A stretch of 64,000 nucleotides of DNA, from NCBI RefSeq assembly GCF_902167145.1, contig NC_050096.1:157541825-157605824 (forward strand). Reading direction: 5' to 3'. Positions 22,629 through 33,981 of this stretch are shown here, in pieces. This DNA is from Zea mays. Taxonomy: Eukaryota; Streptophyta; Magnoliopsida; Poales; Poaceae. Both the position numbers and the translations under genes were made by a program. Every line of letters begins with the position of its first letter. The stretch's first letter is position 1. The notes below the pieces were generated by a model that saw nothing but the letters and a program-made list of their open reading frames with translations, was not told the origin of the DNA and ran no database searches.

Positions 22629-23067
22629 ATTCTTGTGTACTAAGAAATGTAATATTCGTGTATGAGTCAAACATTGAACATTTGTATGTATATGAATGTA
22701 ATATATTTCTTTGCGATGTATGAAATCTATGTACATACCTGTTTTTGAGCCTTCGGCGAAAAAACACTTTACCTTCTTTTCATGCTTCGCAAAGAAAAAG
22801 TCACCCCTTTTGCCGCAGCTATTATATAATATTGTTGTTGACGAAGATTCTCTTGGCATGTAAAATTATACTTGCTGAAGGTACACTTCATGCTTCAGCA
22901 CATTGTTCCATTCATCGCATATTTTGAAAGAAGCATATTTCCTTCTCCACAATCTTGTTGCTGATGCGACATGATGTATGATGTAATGCTATGCGAAATG
23001 ATGCGATGATATGATGTAGCATGATGTTTATGCCGAAGACACATACCCACACGAAAACACACCCAGA
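22629..23067. other. G1 spacer between aORF and tandem repeats
   Basis: Non-coding. It includes the phrase TTTTTGAGCCTTCGGCGAAAAAA (22742-22765), which also occurs in G3 (33252) and, modified, in G2 (40777), probably the aORF 3' UTR. A GATG-rich low-complexity run follows at 22960-23025. No gene is seen. Confidence 0.55.
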
Positions 23068-23335
23068 CTCTGCATCCCCTTAGGAACGACTTTTGAGTCT
23101 CTTCACCTTCTATTTCGGTGGCATTTAAGCTTTGCATCCCCTTAGGAACGACTTTTGAGCTTCTTCACCTTCTATTTCGGTGGTATTTAAGCTCTGCATT
23201 CCCTTAGGAACGACTTTTGAGCTTCTTCACCTTCTATTTCGGTGGCATATTGGCTCTGCATTCCCTTAGGAAAAACTTTTGAGCTTTGGAACTTACTCTG
23301 CGCTCCCTTAGGAACGACTTTGTAGCTTCAGAAGC
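23068..23335. repeat. ~62-bp tandem repeats in G1
   Basis: About four and a half units, each built on CTCTGCATCCCCTTAGGAAC, then GACTTTTGAGCTTCTTCACC and TTCTATTTCGGTGG, with the last units shortened. The same block is in G3 (33569-33945) and G2 (41066-41370) at the same place, between the aORF end and the gag or pol end. That position suggests a shared transcription-end or insulating role for two converging genes. Confidence 0.8.
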
Positions 23336-23502
23336 ATTGTTAAGGGAATGTGTTCCACACTCGATGGTGTGTCCACAATAATATTACATCAAATTGGAGA
23401 TTAAACCTTCATGAATTGTTTTTCATGCAAGAAAATAAAATGACGAAGAAAACTAAGATACACCAGATTAGGATGTTCTTTAATCGAAATGTCGTGGCAC
23501 CT

Positions 23503-25066
23503 TTAGTAGATGTGCTTCGACTCACGCAGAGTGCTGTTGACTGTGTGAGCTTCGGACTCCTCCCGAAGGTCGCGCTGTTGCTGAGCGTGGTGATGCCCTT
23601 CTGGCTGTTGACTACAAACCAGGGCAGGTGCTAGCGGTGGTGGTGGTGGCAACTGGGCCCAGGAAGCTTGAGAATGGCTTGCCGAAGCGACAGAGGCCAC
23701 AGGCTGTTGATTGCCTACATACTCCGGGATGTAGGGAGAGTAGCACGAAGCAGTATGCAGAACCTACTTCGACTGATTTTGCCATGTTTCAGCTTCAGCA
23801 ATTTCTTTCTGCTTCTGAATCGTGACTTGGCACGTCCTTGTGGTATGCCCTTTGTCTTCGCCGCAGAACAAGCAAAACAGTTTCCTGGGCTGATCTCTAT
23901 ATCTTCCTCTGAAGCTTCTGCCCCCTCTGCCTCTTGGAGCTGGTGGCCTGAAAGAACTTTGTTGCGCCCCTGATGATTGAGAGTTGTATTGTTGCATTTG
24001 GGTATGATTCCCCTGTTGTCATTTGTACTGGAATTATGAATCAACCTGACATGCCTTGGGTGGAATATTCTTCCGAAGCCCCTGGCCACCTTAGAGTAAC
24101 TGAAGGCTTCTTCCCTTCTTTGTCGAAAATCATTGTCGGCTCTGATGTACTCATCCATTTTCTGGAGAAGCTTCTCCAAGGTTTGTGTGCCTTCCTTGCG
24201 AAGTATTACGCCGTAGGTCCTGGCCGGAGCCACTTGATCATGGCCTCAATGACGATCTCATTGGGCACTTTAGGTGCTTGAGCTCTCAGTCGCAAGAACC
24301 TTCGGACATATGGCTGCAAGTACTCCTCCTGGTCCTACGTACACTGAAAGAGAGCCTGGGCAGTGACCAGCTTCGCTTGAAAACCCTGAAAGCTGGTCAC
24401 TAACATATCCTTTAGCTTCTGTCATGACGTAATTGTCCCTGGCCGAAGAGAGGAGTACCAAGTTTGAGCTACGCTTTTGGCTGCCATGATGAAGGACTTT
24501 GCCATGACTGTAGTATTTCCCCCATATGAGGATATGGTTGCTTCATAGCTCATCAGGAATTGCTTCGGGTCTGAGTGCCCATCATACATGGGGAGCTGAT
24601 GTGGCTTGTATGACGGTGGCCACGGGGTAGCCTGCAATTATGCTGCCAAGGGAGAAGCATCATCAAAAGAAAAATTGCCTAGATGAAAATCACCGTACCA
24701 TTCATCATCATTGAATAGGCTTTCTTAGCGAAGCTCCCTGTGTTGGGGCCTTTGGTCTTGGTCATCCTGAGTGAGGTGACACATTTCTTCAGCAGCTTCG
24801 TCGATCTTTTTCTGAAGGTCGGCGAGCCGAAGCATCTTTTCCCTCTTCATTTGCACCTGTTGGTGGATAGCCTCCAAATCCCTGATCTTTTGATCTAGCT
24901 CCTCCTCCTGAGGTGTTGGGCTAGTAGCCTTCCTCTTCTTGCTCCTAGCTTCTCGCAGTGTCTCCTGATTAGTGTCCAGTGGCTGCAAGGCAGCCCCTGG
25001 CACCGTTGTCTTCTTTGGCGGCATTGCGAAAGTCGATACTTGTCGAAGGTGGTCGATTGAGTTCAC
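23503..25066 (-). pseudogene. Tat-type gag of G1
   Basis: Minus-strand frames from 25066 read MPPKKTTVPGAALQPLD, a basic coiled region ending in MLRLADLQKKIDEAAEEM, then the capsid core YDGHSDPKQFLMSYEATISS, AKSFIMAAKSVAQTWYSSL and RPGTITSW. A zinc-binding segment follows, FCLFCGEDKGHTTRTCQV (about 23850-23890), with spacing CX2CX5HX4C, one residue longer than the usual knuckle. A Pro/Gln-rich tail ends at a stop at about 23503. Frameshifts occur near 24640-24725, 24270-24420 and 24000. The protein ends after the tail; no protease or pol follows. The start ATG lies about 15 bases from the PBS side of the 5' LTR leader. Confidence 0.82.
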
Positions 25067-25082
25067 CGGAGGTGGGCACCAA

Positions 25083-26251
25083 TGTTGTTCCTTGTTCTCA
25101 AATGCTATACATCAAGAACAAAGCAACACAACTTGTTAATGATTAAAGACCTTCGTGCTTCGAAGCATTGTCTCCTTTGGGATATAATGATCTTCAGACG
25201 AAGGTCATGAAGGAAATACCTTCATCATTTTAGTGAACAAATATAAGTGAGGTTACATGAAACATAAAAGAAATTAAATAATAACTATGAACCATTGAGC
25301 TATTTATATTCTTATTTTATGAACATGAATAAACATCAACAACATTTATATTACATTGATACCTTCGGCTTATTAGAAGGTGAAAATGCGAGAATGCACA
25401 GGAGTCAAGAGTGCTTACAATCGAGCGTGAACAGTACGGTTGTTGGGGCGAAGGCGAAGACGCTACCCTTCGCTCCAGGCCTTCGTCAATCTCGCTGCAC
25501 CAACTGAGGCAAAACGACTGGAGCGACCCACCCTTCATCCTCTACACTGCAAGACGAAGGCCTACGACGAGGACGCCCCGTCCCACGTCCTCACCCAACC
25601 TGGAGGCCCACGTGGGATTTGGCCCATTGTAACAGGCCCCGCACGGAGAAGTGTGTTATGGGCCCAATTTGTAATGGCTTTTCTGTAATGAAAGTCTGTA
25701 ACCCTCCCTTATGGGAATATTCCGGGGATAGTCCAGGTACCCGAGGGCACATGCGTCCTTACATCAAGACGTTGGGCACTCAGGCACCTATAAATACCCC
25801 CGTACAGTGCCCTTGAGAGGCTGGATTAACAGAGCAATTGCCATCTCGAGTTAAACCTTGTTTGTATTCTTTCCACTCCCCCGTTGGATCATCTTGCCCT
25901 GGACAGCAAGTTCCAACAACGGTGTTACTGTTCATCTATTTATAGGCACGGGGCGTAGCCCGGATAAGATTACATTCATGCCCCTGACATCTACTCTTAA
26001 TCATAAATGCAAACTAACAAGGACTAAGTAGTCTTTTCCCCCTTAGGTCGGTTTCATCCTTCATCTTCGCTATCATACCAAACCGAAGCTCCTTTAGCCA
26101 TAGCTTCGGCGTCCATCTGTGTTGCCTTCGAGCTGTATCCTCATATCACACCTTCATCCCAAAGCTGAAGCTTCATGTAATAGTCAGTCATACTAGAAAC
26201 ATATGGTTAGTCACGTTTTTGAGGACCTTCGGAAGAGGAAGGCCCCCAACA
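25083..26251 (-). repeat. 5' LTR of G1 (contains a nested solo LTR)
   Basis: Matches 18503-19181. A TATA box in minus orientation (plus-strand TATTTATA at 25937-25944) lies in the expected promoter position. The LTR is interrupted at 25441-25918 by an unrelated solo LTR. Next to its left end the PBS reads, on the minus strand, TGGTGCCCACC, with the spacer base A-A before the LTR. Confidence 0.88.
25441..25918 (+). mobile_element. 478-bp solo LTR inside the G1 LTR
   Basis: Ends TGTTGGGGCGAAGG...TTCCAACA are bounded by the perfect TSD ACGGT at 25436-25440 and 25919-25923. A plus-strand TATA box TATAAATA sits at 25789-25796, about 130 bp before the end. No internal retrotransposon sequence is present, so it is a solo LTR. 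The family is not recognised; it is not the G family despite the same TGTTGG start. Confidence 0.87.
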
Positions 26252-26705
26252 TGATCTTTGTCACTTCGTCCCCTTCATGCGCTGTCTTGAGGATGTCCCA
26301 AATTTCTTTGGCACTCTTCAACCCTTGCACCTTGTTGTACTCCTCCCGACACAAGGAAGCAAGGAGTATGGAGGTGGCTTGGGAGTTGAAGTGCCTTATT
26401 TGGGCGTCCTCATCGGAGTCGTAGTCCTCATCGCCCACCTGTGGTACCTGCACTCCAAACTCAACAATATCCCATATGCTTTCATGGAGTGAAGTTAGAT
26501 GATGCCTCATTTTATCACTCCACATACAATAATCTTCACCATCAAAATATGGTGGTTTTCCTAGGGTAACGAAAAGTAGAGGAGTGCATTTGGAGATGTG
26601 AGGATAGCAAAGAGGAATCTTATTATACTTATTACACTCTTGGCGCTTCGAAGATATGGACTCGGCGCCGGAGGTTGATGGTGAGGAAGAATCGGTCTCA
26701 TAGTA
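26252..26705 (-). pseudogene. copia gag N-terminal half (C2, between G1 and G2)
   Basis: The minus-strand frame reads IYYETDSSSPSTSG, PLLFVTLGKPPYFDGEDYCMWSDKM (cited in part), HESIWDIVEFGVQV and REEYNKVQGLKSAKEIWDILK, the usual N-terminal capsid signature of plant copia gag (YxxWxxxM...IWDxL). It is bounded on both sides by TSDs of nested elements: TGATC (G1) on the left and GTAGA (G2) on the right. Apart from the insertions this segment reads open for about 150 codons. The apparent ATG at 26717 is created by the G2 LTR. Confidence 0.85.
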
Positions 26706-26707
26706 GA

Positions 26708-27332
26708 TGTTGGTCACTTGTTCTCAAATGTTGTGAATCAAGAACAATGCAACACAATTGTTAAACATTAAGGACCTTCGTCCATCCGAAGCATTATCTC
26801 CTCATGAGGATAAATCTTCGCTAGACGAAGGTCAAGAAGGACATACTTTCATCATTTAATATGCAAGTAGGAATGTGAAAGAATAAATATGATAACTGTA
26901 TCTCATTAATTGATTTACTCTTATATTCCATAAAACAGAAATGAATATCAACAATGTTAATATTACATTGATACCTTCGGCTTGCTCGAAGGCGTGGATG
27001 CTAGAGAGTGAATACAATCCAGCTTGAACCGTACGAGGTTACTGTTCATCTATTTATAGGCATGGGACATAGCTCAGATAAAATTACATCCATACCCTTA
27101 AATGCTTATTTACAAACAACTAAAGCTAATAAGGTCTATTGAGTCTTTTATTTCTTTGCTTGCTCCGAGCCGCAGCTATTGAGCTTTGGCATTCTGCAGC
27201 GTTGCTTGTACACAAAGTCTTTGTCTTGAGAAGCAAAGCCGAGGTTGATGTTCGTTTCGACGAGCCTTTGTATTATCTTGCTGAAGGTGTTTTTGTCTTG
27301 AGAACCTTCGGTAGAGAAGAAGACCCCCAACA
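26708..27332 (-). repeat. 3' LTR of G2 with adjoining polypurine tract
   Basis: 625 bp, the same length as the other G2 LTR, with only scattered differences by eye. The bases to the right (GTAGCCCCTTCGCGG, 27333-27347) give a purine-rich CGAAGGGGCTAC on the minus strand, the polypurine tract. The identical motif follows the G4 LTR at 61077. Confidence 0.88.
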
Positions 27333-27534
27333 GTAGCCCCTTCGCGGTGCTAGATTGTTTTTTCATGACGAACTTGATCCGCGAAAAACACAAAGGCTTC
27401 GAAGTGTTGAAGGTCCGAAAAACACCTTCCCTAAGCTCGTTGTCGAAAAACGATTAAAATATTTCGAGCGTCGGCCGGTCCACCGCTCAGTCAGTGTAGA
27501 CGGTTTGGCGGTCCGCCTTCTTCCCCTGTAACAC

Positions 27535-27541
27535 TATATAA
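27535..27541 (+). promoter_or_regulatory. TATA box of the G2 aORF
   Basis: TATATAA in ACACTATATAAGCAGAC, 166 bp before the aORF start at 27701. G4 has the near-identical GCACTATATAAACAGAC at the same distance before its aORF, with conserved sequence downstream (ACCACA.CATTCATTGC). This is strong evidence of a retained internal promoter on the opposite strand to pol. Confidence 0.65.
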
Positions 27542-27700
27542 GCAGACATGTTGGTGAGGAGTTACCACATCATTCATTGCCATTGCACTGTTATGCTGTT
27601 AAAAATTTTAACCAAAGCTGAAGCTTTCTAGATTGCGCTTTCCAAACACGCTCTTCGTCATTCGAAGTTAGCTTCATCTTAAGGAATCGCAACGCTTGAA

Positions 27701-30464
27701 ATGGCCAGAGTTAGATCCACTGCTAGGGTTTCCCGTGAGGGAGATGAGACTAATGTGACAGAAACAGCGCCAATATCAGAAGTGATGAGGCAATCAGGTC
27801 TAGTTGTGTCGGAAGGAGCTATTGCCGAAGGTGAAACTGCCGAGGCTGAGCAGACTGTAATTGACAGGAGTGATGATGAAAACGAAGAAGACAACAGTAT
27901 TTTAAGCCCATCAAAACCCAGCCATATTGAATTCAAAAAATATACCGTATCAGAAGAGGACCTGGTTATGATGAAGAAGCTGGGCTATTTTGGGGAAGAT
28001 GAGAGTAAACTCATTCGCTTTGCTGGCGAAGAAGTGATTCCGGAACCGAAGGAGGATGAAGATGTATTTAAAAGTTTCTTGAGGGCACGGCTTCGGTTTC
28101 CTCTATATGATATAATATGAGAAGTTGTTAAAAGATTTGAAATATATCTTCATCTACTAACACTGAATGCCATTGTCATGCTGAGTGTCTACATATGGGC
28201 TCTCCGAAGCCAGAGCAAAAGTGCCAATGCCAAAGGTTTCTGCCGAGTGCATGAGTTGCACTATGAGACAAAGGCCAGAGCTGATGGCCTTCACAAGAAC
28301 TTTGGATATTATAATTTTGCATACCGAAAGGACACCAAGGCCCTGGTGACCGACTACCGCACCAAGTGGCCGACCAGGTGGACAAACGAATGGTTCTACG
28401 TGAAAGTTGATGAGAAGAAGAGGGAAAACCCCATGACTATGGTTATGAGTCCTCTAAGGTTGAGCTTCGGGATGACAAGGCCATTGTGCAATATGCAACT
28501 CGGCTCCCCATGCCAGCTGGCCGAAGCCGAATTCAGAGTGGTGGCTGCTGAAATTTGCACTAGGGACTTGGTGCAGGAATACCTGGCGAATAAAACTTTT
28601 CCAACCTCTAGCGGCTGGGGGATGCTGAAGAAGAAGGAAGGGGGAAAGAAATATGAACTTGTTCAACTCCCCTTCTGCTTCAAATTTGAGAAGCAATTCA
28701 AGAAATTGTGTTTTGAATGGTTAGAGATGATAGAGACCATGTGTAATGAAATTCTTGGGAATTACACAAAGAAAGAGGATCAACTAATCATTGTTGCCTT
28801 CAGCACCCGGCCGAAACGAAGGTTAAATTGGGTAATGGATGCCCTGAACTTCGAGTACCCGGATTATGACAGACTTGACGAAGGGGCTGTGGGAGCAAAA
28901 AGGAAAAGAGTTGTCAGCATTTTGAGCAGGCAAGTTGCCCGGTCTATGAAGGAAGACGAAGAGGCTTTGAAGAAAATGAAAACAGTGTCAGAGCCGAAGG
29001 CACTAGCTCATAAGAAACGGAAGCTTGACATGAATCCTTTTGCCAAACCAAAGGTGCATGATGCAGTGGGGAAAATTATGAGCCCTCCCTCACCTTCTGC
29101 TATCGAAGTTTCAGAAATTTTGAAGGTAATGACTGAATTCCCATCATTCAAGCTGCTAAGTCCTATGAGATTGGAACTGACAAAACTTTTATTGAAAAAG
29201 GAAATCCCTTCGGCTACCGATGGAAGAGTCGGGGGTCAGAAAAAGCGACGTATGATGAACATACTGCAGACGATTGAGCAAACCCTGCTTCCAGCCTCGG
29301 CGGACAAGACTGTCAAATCTACAGATGTCGAAGCTGCTGTTGCCACTGAAGGTGAAGGTCTAACAACCAGCATGTCCGAAATTGACAAAATTATATCAGA
29401 CATGGTTGTGGAGAAGGATGTGGCCAAAGAAGTTTCAAATAAAGGGAAAAGGCTGAGGAAATCTCTTCGGAAGAAGCTGACTTCGACCTATGGCACCTGG
29501 GTGTCCAATAGCTTTCCGAAGAGGATATGGCAGAGTTGAAGGAATTTGCTATCTCGTGCGGCTACCAGTCTGGATCGGTACTCTTTGGCGGGGTTGATGA
29601 AGAAATCCTAGGTTGCATCCACGATCGTGCTAGTGCAAAAATTATAGGTACCCTGTCGAAGAGTGTCGGCTTCCCGAGGCTTGAGAAGGATATCAGCTGC
29701 TACAGGCGGCAACACATCATAGGCAGCTTGTTTTATTCCAACTTTAAAGTAAGAACCCTTCTATAAGTTACCACTGATGTGTTTGTATTAGCTTAAATAT
29801 CTTTAATTTTGAGTTCGTTTTTGTAGAGTATGTTGCTGAGCAAAGCTTTGAAAAAGCAACAAGATGATGAGGACAGGAAGAACAAAATTATTATCAAAGG
29901 TTTAGAAGGTAAGGTCAAAGAGTTCGAAGACTCTTTGAAGGAAAAAGACGAAATGCTATGTTTAGCCCAAGGGTCCCTTGCCGAAGCGCAAGCTCAAAAC
30001 AAGGAGTGGGGTAAAGAACTGGTGAATGCTCAAGCACTTTTGAAGGAAAACTCTAGTCGATTCAACCAGGAAAACGAAGCTTTGAAGCAACACTTAAGGT
30101 TGAGACTGAGAAAAATACGAAGCTTAGTGATGTGTTGAGGGCTCTGAAGGAGAGATGGTTCGAGTTTGCAAGCAATGCACCGCTCGGTTGAGAAGCATTT
30201 TCAATTCAGTTGGAGTTGCATCTGAGGAAACCAACCTCGCTACCAAAGATATACCCGGAGCACTCGAATGTATTGAAAAGGAGGTTGATGTCCTTGACGA
30301 AGTTATAACCGGCCATGGAGACTTCTATGCGCTGGTAGCTTCTCGTGGTACAGCTGTCGCCTTCATAAAAGTTAGATGCAATCACGCGAGAGATGTCAAT
30401 AGGCTGAATTTCAATCTTTCATCATCGGATCTAGTTGATGTTCCAACCGAAGCCCGAAGCAAAG
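27701..30464 (+). pseudogene. reverse-oriented extra gene (aORF) of G2, first part, PF04195-like
   Basis: Exon 1 (27701-29748) begins MARVRSTARVSREGDE and has an acidic N-terminus. The PF04195-like region follows at about residues 120-250 (IYLHLLTLNAIVMLSVYIWALR, cited in part, then RWTNEWFYVKV), then a Lys-rich nuclear-signal-like stretch and the block KEFAISCGYQSGSVLFGGVDEE. An intron is at 29749-29826. Exon 2 is coiled coil (DSLKEKDEMLCLAQGSLAEA), then a helical end with GHGDFYALVASRG. Damage: TGA at 28118-28120, a frameshift near 29465, a stop at 29507 and frameshifts near 30100 and 30180. G3 interrupts it at 30464; the last codons are at 40374-40558. The homologue in G4 has far fewer lesions. 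Confidence 0.76.
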
Positions 30465-31508
30465 TGTTGGTCACTTGTTCTCAAAAGCTATGAATCAAGA
30501 ACAAGACAACACAAGTGTTAATGGTTAAAGACCTTCGTCCTTCGAAGCATTATCTCCCTTAGGTCATAATGATCTTCAGATGAAGGTCACAAAGGGCATA
30601 CCTTCGTGATTTTGATAAACAAGTATATAAACAAAGACATATAACACGCAGAGGGAATATGGATAATCATTTCGAATCATCAGACTATTCATATATTTAT
30701 TTATCTTATAAGCATAAGCAATCATCAACAATATTTGAATTACATTTGTACCTTCGGCTTGATAGAAGGTATAAGGAAGGAGTGACGCGTGAATGATTAC
30801 AAGTCAGCGTGAATAGTATGGTGTTACTGTTCATATATTTATAGGCACAGGACGCAGCCTGGGCAAAATTACATTCATGTCCCTGACATTTACAGTTAGC
30901 CAAAAGGTAAATTGTTAAGGGGTAAGCAGTCTTTTCCCCTTTAGGTCGGTTTCATTCTTCACCACTGTCCTTGTGCTAAGCCAAAGCTTCTTCACCCACA
31001 GCTTCGGAGCTAGTTCATTCTTCTTCCAGATCGCGCTTTTCATACCATGCACACCTTCATCTTAAAGCCCAACCTTCCTGTGACAGTATTATACTGGAAA
31101 ACATGTTAGTTGTGTTTTTGAGGACCTTCAGAAGATGAAGGCCCCCAACACAAAGGGAACAAGTTTATTACCCAAATTTGGGATAAGGGCAGGCGTGAAT
31201 TGGCTGCAGACGAAGCCCTAAAACTGCTTAACACGGTATGGGACCTTACCTTTGTTCTTTTACCTTGAATTTTCCTTATCAGATTTTTTATTACCTTGCA
31301 CTTTGTTATTCTACAGAATGATGGTACTGAAGGTCGATGAGCCGAAGCTAGTTCTGAAATACTGAAGAAGACCTTAGAATCTCTCTTTGTAGTCATCTGT
31401 AGAAACACTTGGAAACCCTTTGTACCATATGACAAAAAGTTGCAATTGATAATGAACAAATTATTGTAAACATTTGTAAATATTTTGTAATACCATTTTA
31501 CCTTTTGC
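30465..31508. repeat. duplicated LTR-plus-flank segment, copy 1
   Basis: 1044 bp consisting of a G3 LTR (30465-31150) and 358 bp of G2 aORF tail and 3' UTR. It is a copy of 39684-40726 (copy 2), including the exon GGCGTGAATTGGCT, the intron starting GTATGGGACC and the ending ACCATTTTACCTTTTGC. After TTTTGC the two copies diverge: this one continues into aORF sequence (AATAACTCCCAAGAGG), the other into G2 spacer. Confidence 0.85.
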
Positions 31509-31530
31509 AATAACTCCCAAGAGGAGAAGG

Positions 31531-33143
31531 ATGGCAAGCGTGTTGGACGCTGTTATGGAGTCAACAAGGGTATTGACTCCTGCCCCTACAAAAAAAGGTT
31601 GCCGAAGCTGTTACGGCTTGTCTGAAACCAAAGCTGGGCCCTCAGTGCCTGCCGAGACAGAGCCTGCTGCAACTGAGCAAAGAGCTAAGCAAGAATCTCC
31701 AGATGCTAGCATGGCTCTAGAGAAGAAAGACGTGCCCAAAAAAGTTAAATCTCCTATTCCCGAAGCACCGTCTGAAGATCTTGACTTTATTATTCGACAT
31801 ACTTCGGGAAAAAGGCTATCTGAAGAAGAAATCACGGAAGCCAAACACTACACCCGAGAACTGAAATACCCAAAGGGGGCCTTGGTGTACAATGGCACGG
31901 ACGAAGATGATTTCCTATATTGTCTCCCAGACAACAAGGAAATATCCGTCTGCCGGGAGATGGCCAAAAATATGGGATTTCCGAAGCTTGAAGCTGGCCT
32001 CTCTGCCATGTCAAAGGATGACCTCGCGAACAGCCTAGCGTACAACAGTCTGAAGGTACGGTAGTGATGAACTTAAAAATAGATTATCTTGTCTTTTATT
32101 CTCGTGCGGATCCTTTATCTTTTTGCAGGGCTTAATTCTTAGCAACGCTTTGGGGGCATAGAAGAATGCTTAAGATGAAAGCTGCCAGATAGCCCTCGGC
32201 AACCTTCGGTCAGAAGTTATCAAGCTGAGAAATGAAGCCGTGGAGAAAGATAAAATTCTACTTTCATTGGTGGACAAAGTGAAAAAAGGCGAAGCAAAAT
32301 TTAACGCTCAATCGGAAGCTCATAAAGCCGAAGTTGAAGACCTTCGGAAAAAACTTGTCGAAGCTAATGAAAATTTTGAACTTGCAAAAGTGAAGCAAGA
32401 AATAAGTGAATGGTCGAGCACAAGGCTAGAGAAAAATGTTGAGGAGCTTCGCGAATCCAAGGAGAGATGCATTGATAAATCCTTGGATTGCGTAAGAAAA
32501 TTGAAAACCAACTTTGCCATGGTGGGTGCATATTCTTCCGAAGAGAATTTCATTCGAGGTGACCCCGAGGGTGTTATTGATTGGATAAGCGGAGAAGCCG
32601 AAGCTTTTGAAGAGATCCTTAGTGATCGTGGGGACATTTGTGCCTTCACCGGCGCTCGAGGGGTTGCAGCAATTCTGGAGAAGACTGGTTGTGACCATGT
32701 TAAAGCTGCAGCCTAGACCGAAGCCGCCTTCTCCACAGACGACACGAATGACCCCTCAGCCAAAGGTACTTTAGTGGGCAGAAAATTTTACTCTGATGTT
32801 TGGGTGAACGGTGGCCAAGAATTGGCCAACGAAATCATAAAGAAGAATGAAAAAGAAACCCATGATGCTCAAGAAGAAGCTAAACGAGCCAAACAAGTTG
32901 CCGAGCGTGCAAGACGTATAGGTATTATTTTTGAATTTTAGCTTCGGTGTTTTTTTCTGGCTTCGGACTAACGGTTTGACTACTACAGTTGAACTCTCAC
33001 CGCTGTCCGAGCCATACGACCCCTAGGACGATCCCGTCATGAAAGAGGCGTTGGATGTGATGAGTGTCGCTAATTCCATCGTCGACGAAGTCGTCGATAG
33101 GCTGCTGAATGAGGCCGCCGAGAAAATTCTTAGAGAAGATTAG
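31531..33143 (+). pseudogene. reverse-oriented extra gene (aORF) of G3, 3' half only
   Basis: Homologous to the second half of the G1 aORF, with the same splice pattern. Exon 31531-32055 begins MASVLDAVMESTRV (an internal Met in the full gene) and holds FIIRHTSGKRLSEEEITEAK and LVYNGTDEDDFLYCLPDNKE. An intron (GT-AG) lies at 32056-32128. A coiled-coil exon follows, ending in FEEILSDRGDICAF and ARGVAAILEKTG. A second intron starts near 32922 and the last exon ends at a TAG at 33141-33143. Stops are at 32159, 32171, 32714 and 33025. The N-terminal PF04195-like region and promoter are absent because of the left-side rearrangement. Confidence 0.75.
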
Positions 33144-33568
33144 GCTTTTATTGTAATGATACAATGTAAAATTTTGTGTATGAGACAATTAACAGACATG
33201 TAAATTAATGTAATATATTTCTTTGCGATGCATGAAATTTATGCACACACCGTTTTTGAGCCTTCGGCGAAAAAATACCTTCCCTTCTTTTCATTCTTCA
33301 AAAAGAAAGAAGCCCCTTTTTATGGCAAATCTGTTGTGTGATACTGTTAACAGATTTTCCGGATAAAATTGTATTTGCCAAAGGTTTGCTTTGTGCTTCA
33401 GCACAGTTTTATTCAACAAATTATTGTCGAAGATCTGCTTCGTACCCAATCTTTGTTGTTGATGCGATATGATGTATGATGTGATCTTATGCGGAATGGT
33501 ATGATGATATGATGCAATATGATGGTTATGTTGGACACACACACACGCCCACACTGAAACACCCAAGA
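33144..33568. other. G3 spacer between aORF and tandem repeats
   Basis: The non-coding equivalent of 22629-23067 in G1: the aORF 3' UTR phrase at about 33250 and a GATG-rich low-complexity run at 33465-33530. No gene is seen. Confidence 0.55.
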
Positions 33569-33945
33569 CTCTGCATCCCCTTAGGGACGTCTTTGGAGTC
33601 TTTAAGCTCTGCATCCCCTTAGGGATGACTTTGGAGCTTCTTCACCTTATATTTCGGTGGTATCTAAGCTCTGCATCCCCTTAGGAACGACTTTGGAGCT
33701 TCTTCACCTTCTATTTCGGTGGTATTTAAGCTCCGCATCCCCTTAGGAACGACTTTGGAGCTTCTTCACCTTTTATTTAGGTGGTATTTTGGCTCTGCAT
33801 TCCCTTAGGAACGACTTTGGAGCCTCGGAACTTACTCTGCACTCCCTTAAGAACGGCTTTTTGTAGCTTCGAAACTTACTCTGCGCTCCCTTAGGAATGA
33901 CTTTTTGTATCTTCGGAACATACTTCGTTCCCTTAGGAAAGACTT
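33569..33945. repeat. ~62-bp tandem repeats in G3
   Basis: About six units of the same family as in G1 (CTCTGCATCCCCTTAGG...CTTCTTCACCTT...TTTCGGTGGTATTTAAG), the last ones shortened to about 50 bp. Unit number differs between G1, G2 and G3. Confidence 0.8.
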
Positions 33946-33981
33946 TTCTAGCTTCGAAAGTCTGTTAGGAAGAAGCATTTT

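Larger units (their letters stand above)
18503..26251 (-). mobile_element. Tat-lineage gypsy element G1, gag-only (minus strand)
   Basis: LTRs are at 18503-19181 and 25083-26251, with the exact TSD TGATC at 18498-18502 and 26252-26256. The PBS (reverse complement GGTGGGCACCA near 25071-25081) adjoins the right LTR, so the element reads right to left. It contains gag (25066 to about 23503), a block of ~62-bp tandem repeats (23068-23335), and a long reverse-oriented extra gene (aORF, 19476-22628). Between gag and the tandem repeats there are only about 150 bp and no protease, RT, RNase H or integrase. It is inserted in C2 gag. Confidence 0.9.

Noticed and set aside
23068..23335. Regular repeats as a CRISPR-like array
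   Set aside because: Units of ~62 bp are contiguous with no unique spacers, and the genome is plant nuclear DNA.
27701..29539. Long plus-strand frame as a host gene
   Set aside because: It sits inside retrotransposon G2 between the polypurine tract and the tandem repeats, and homologues occupy the same place in G1 and G4.
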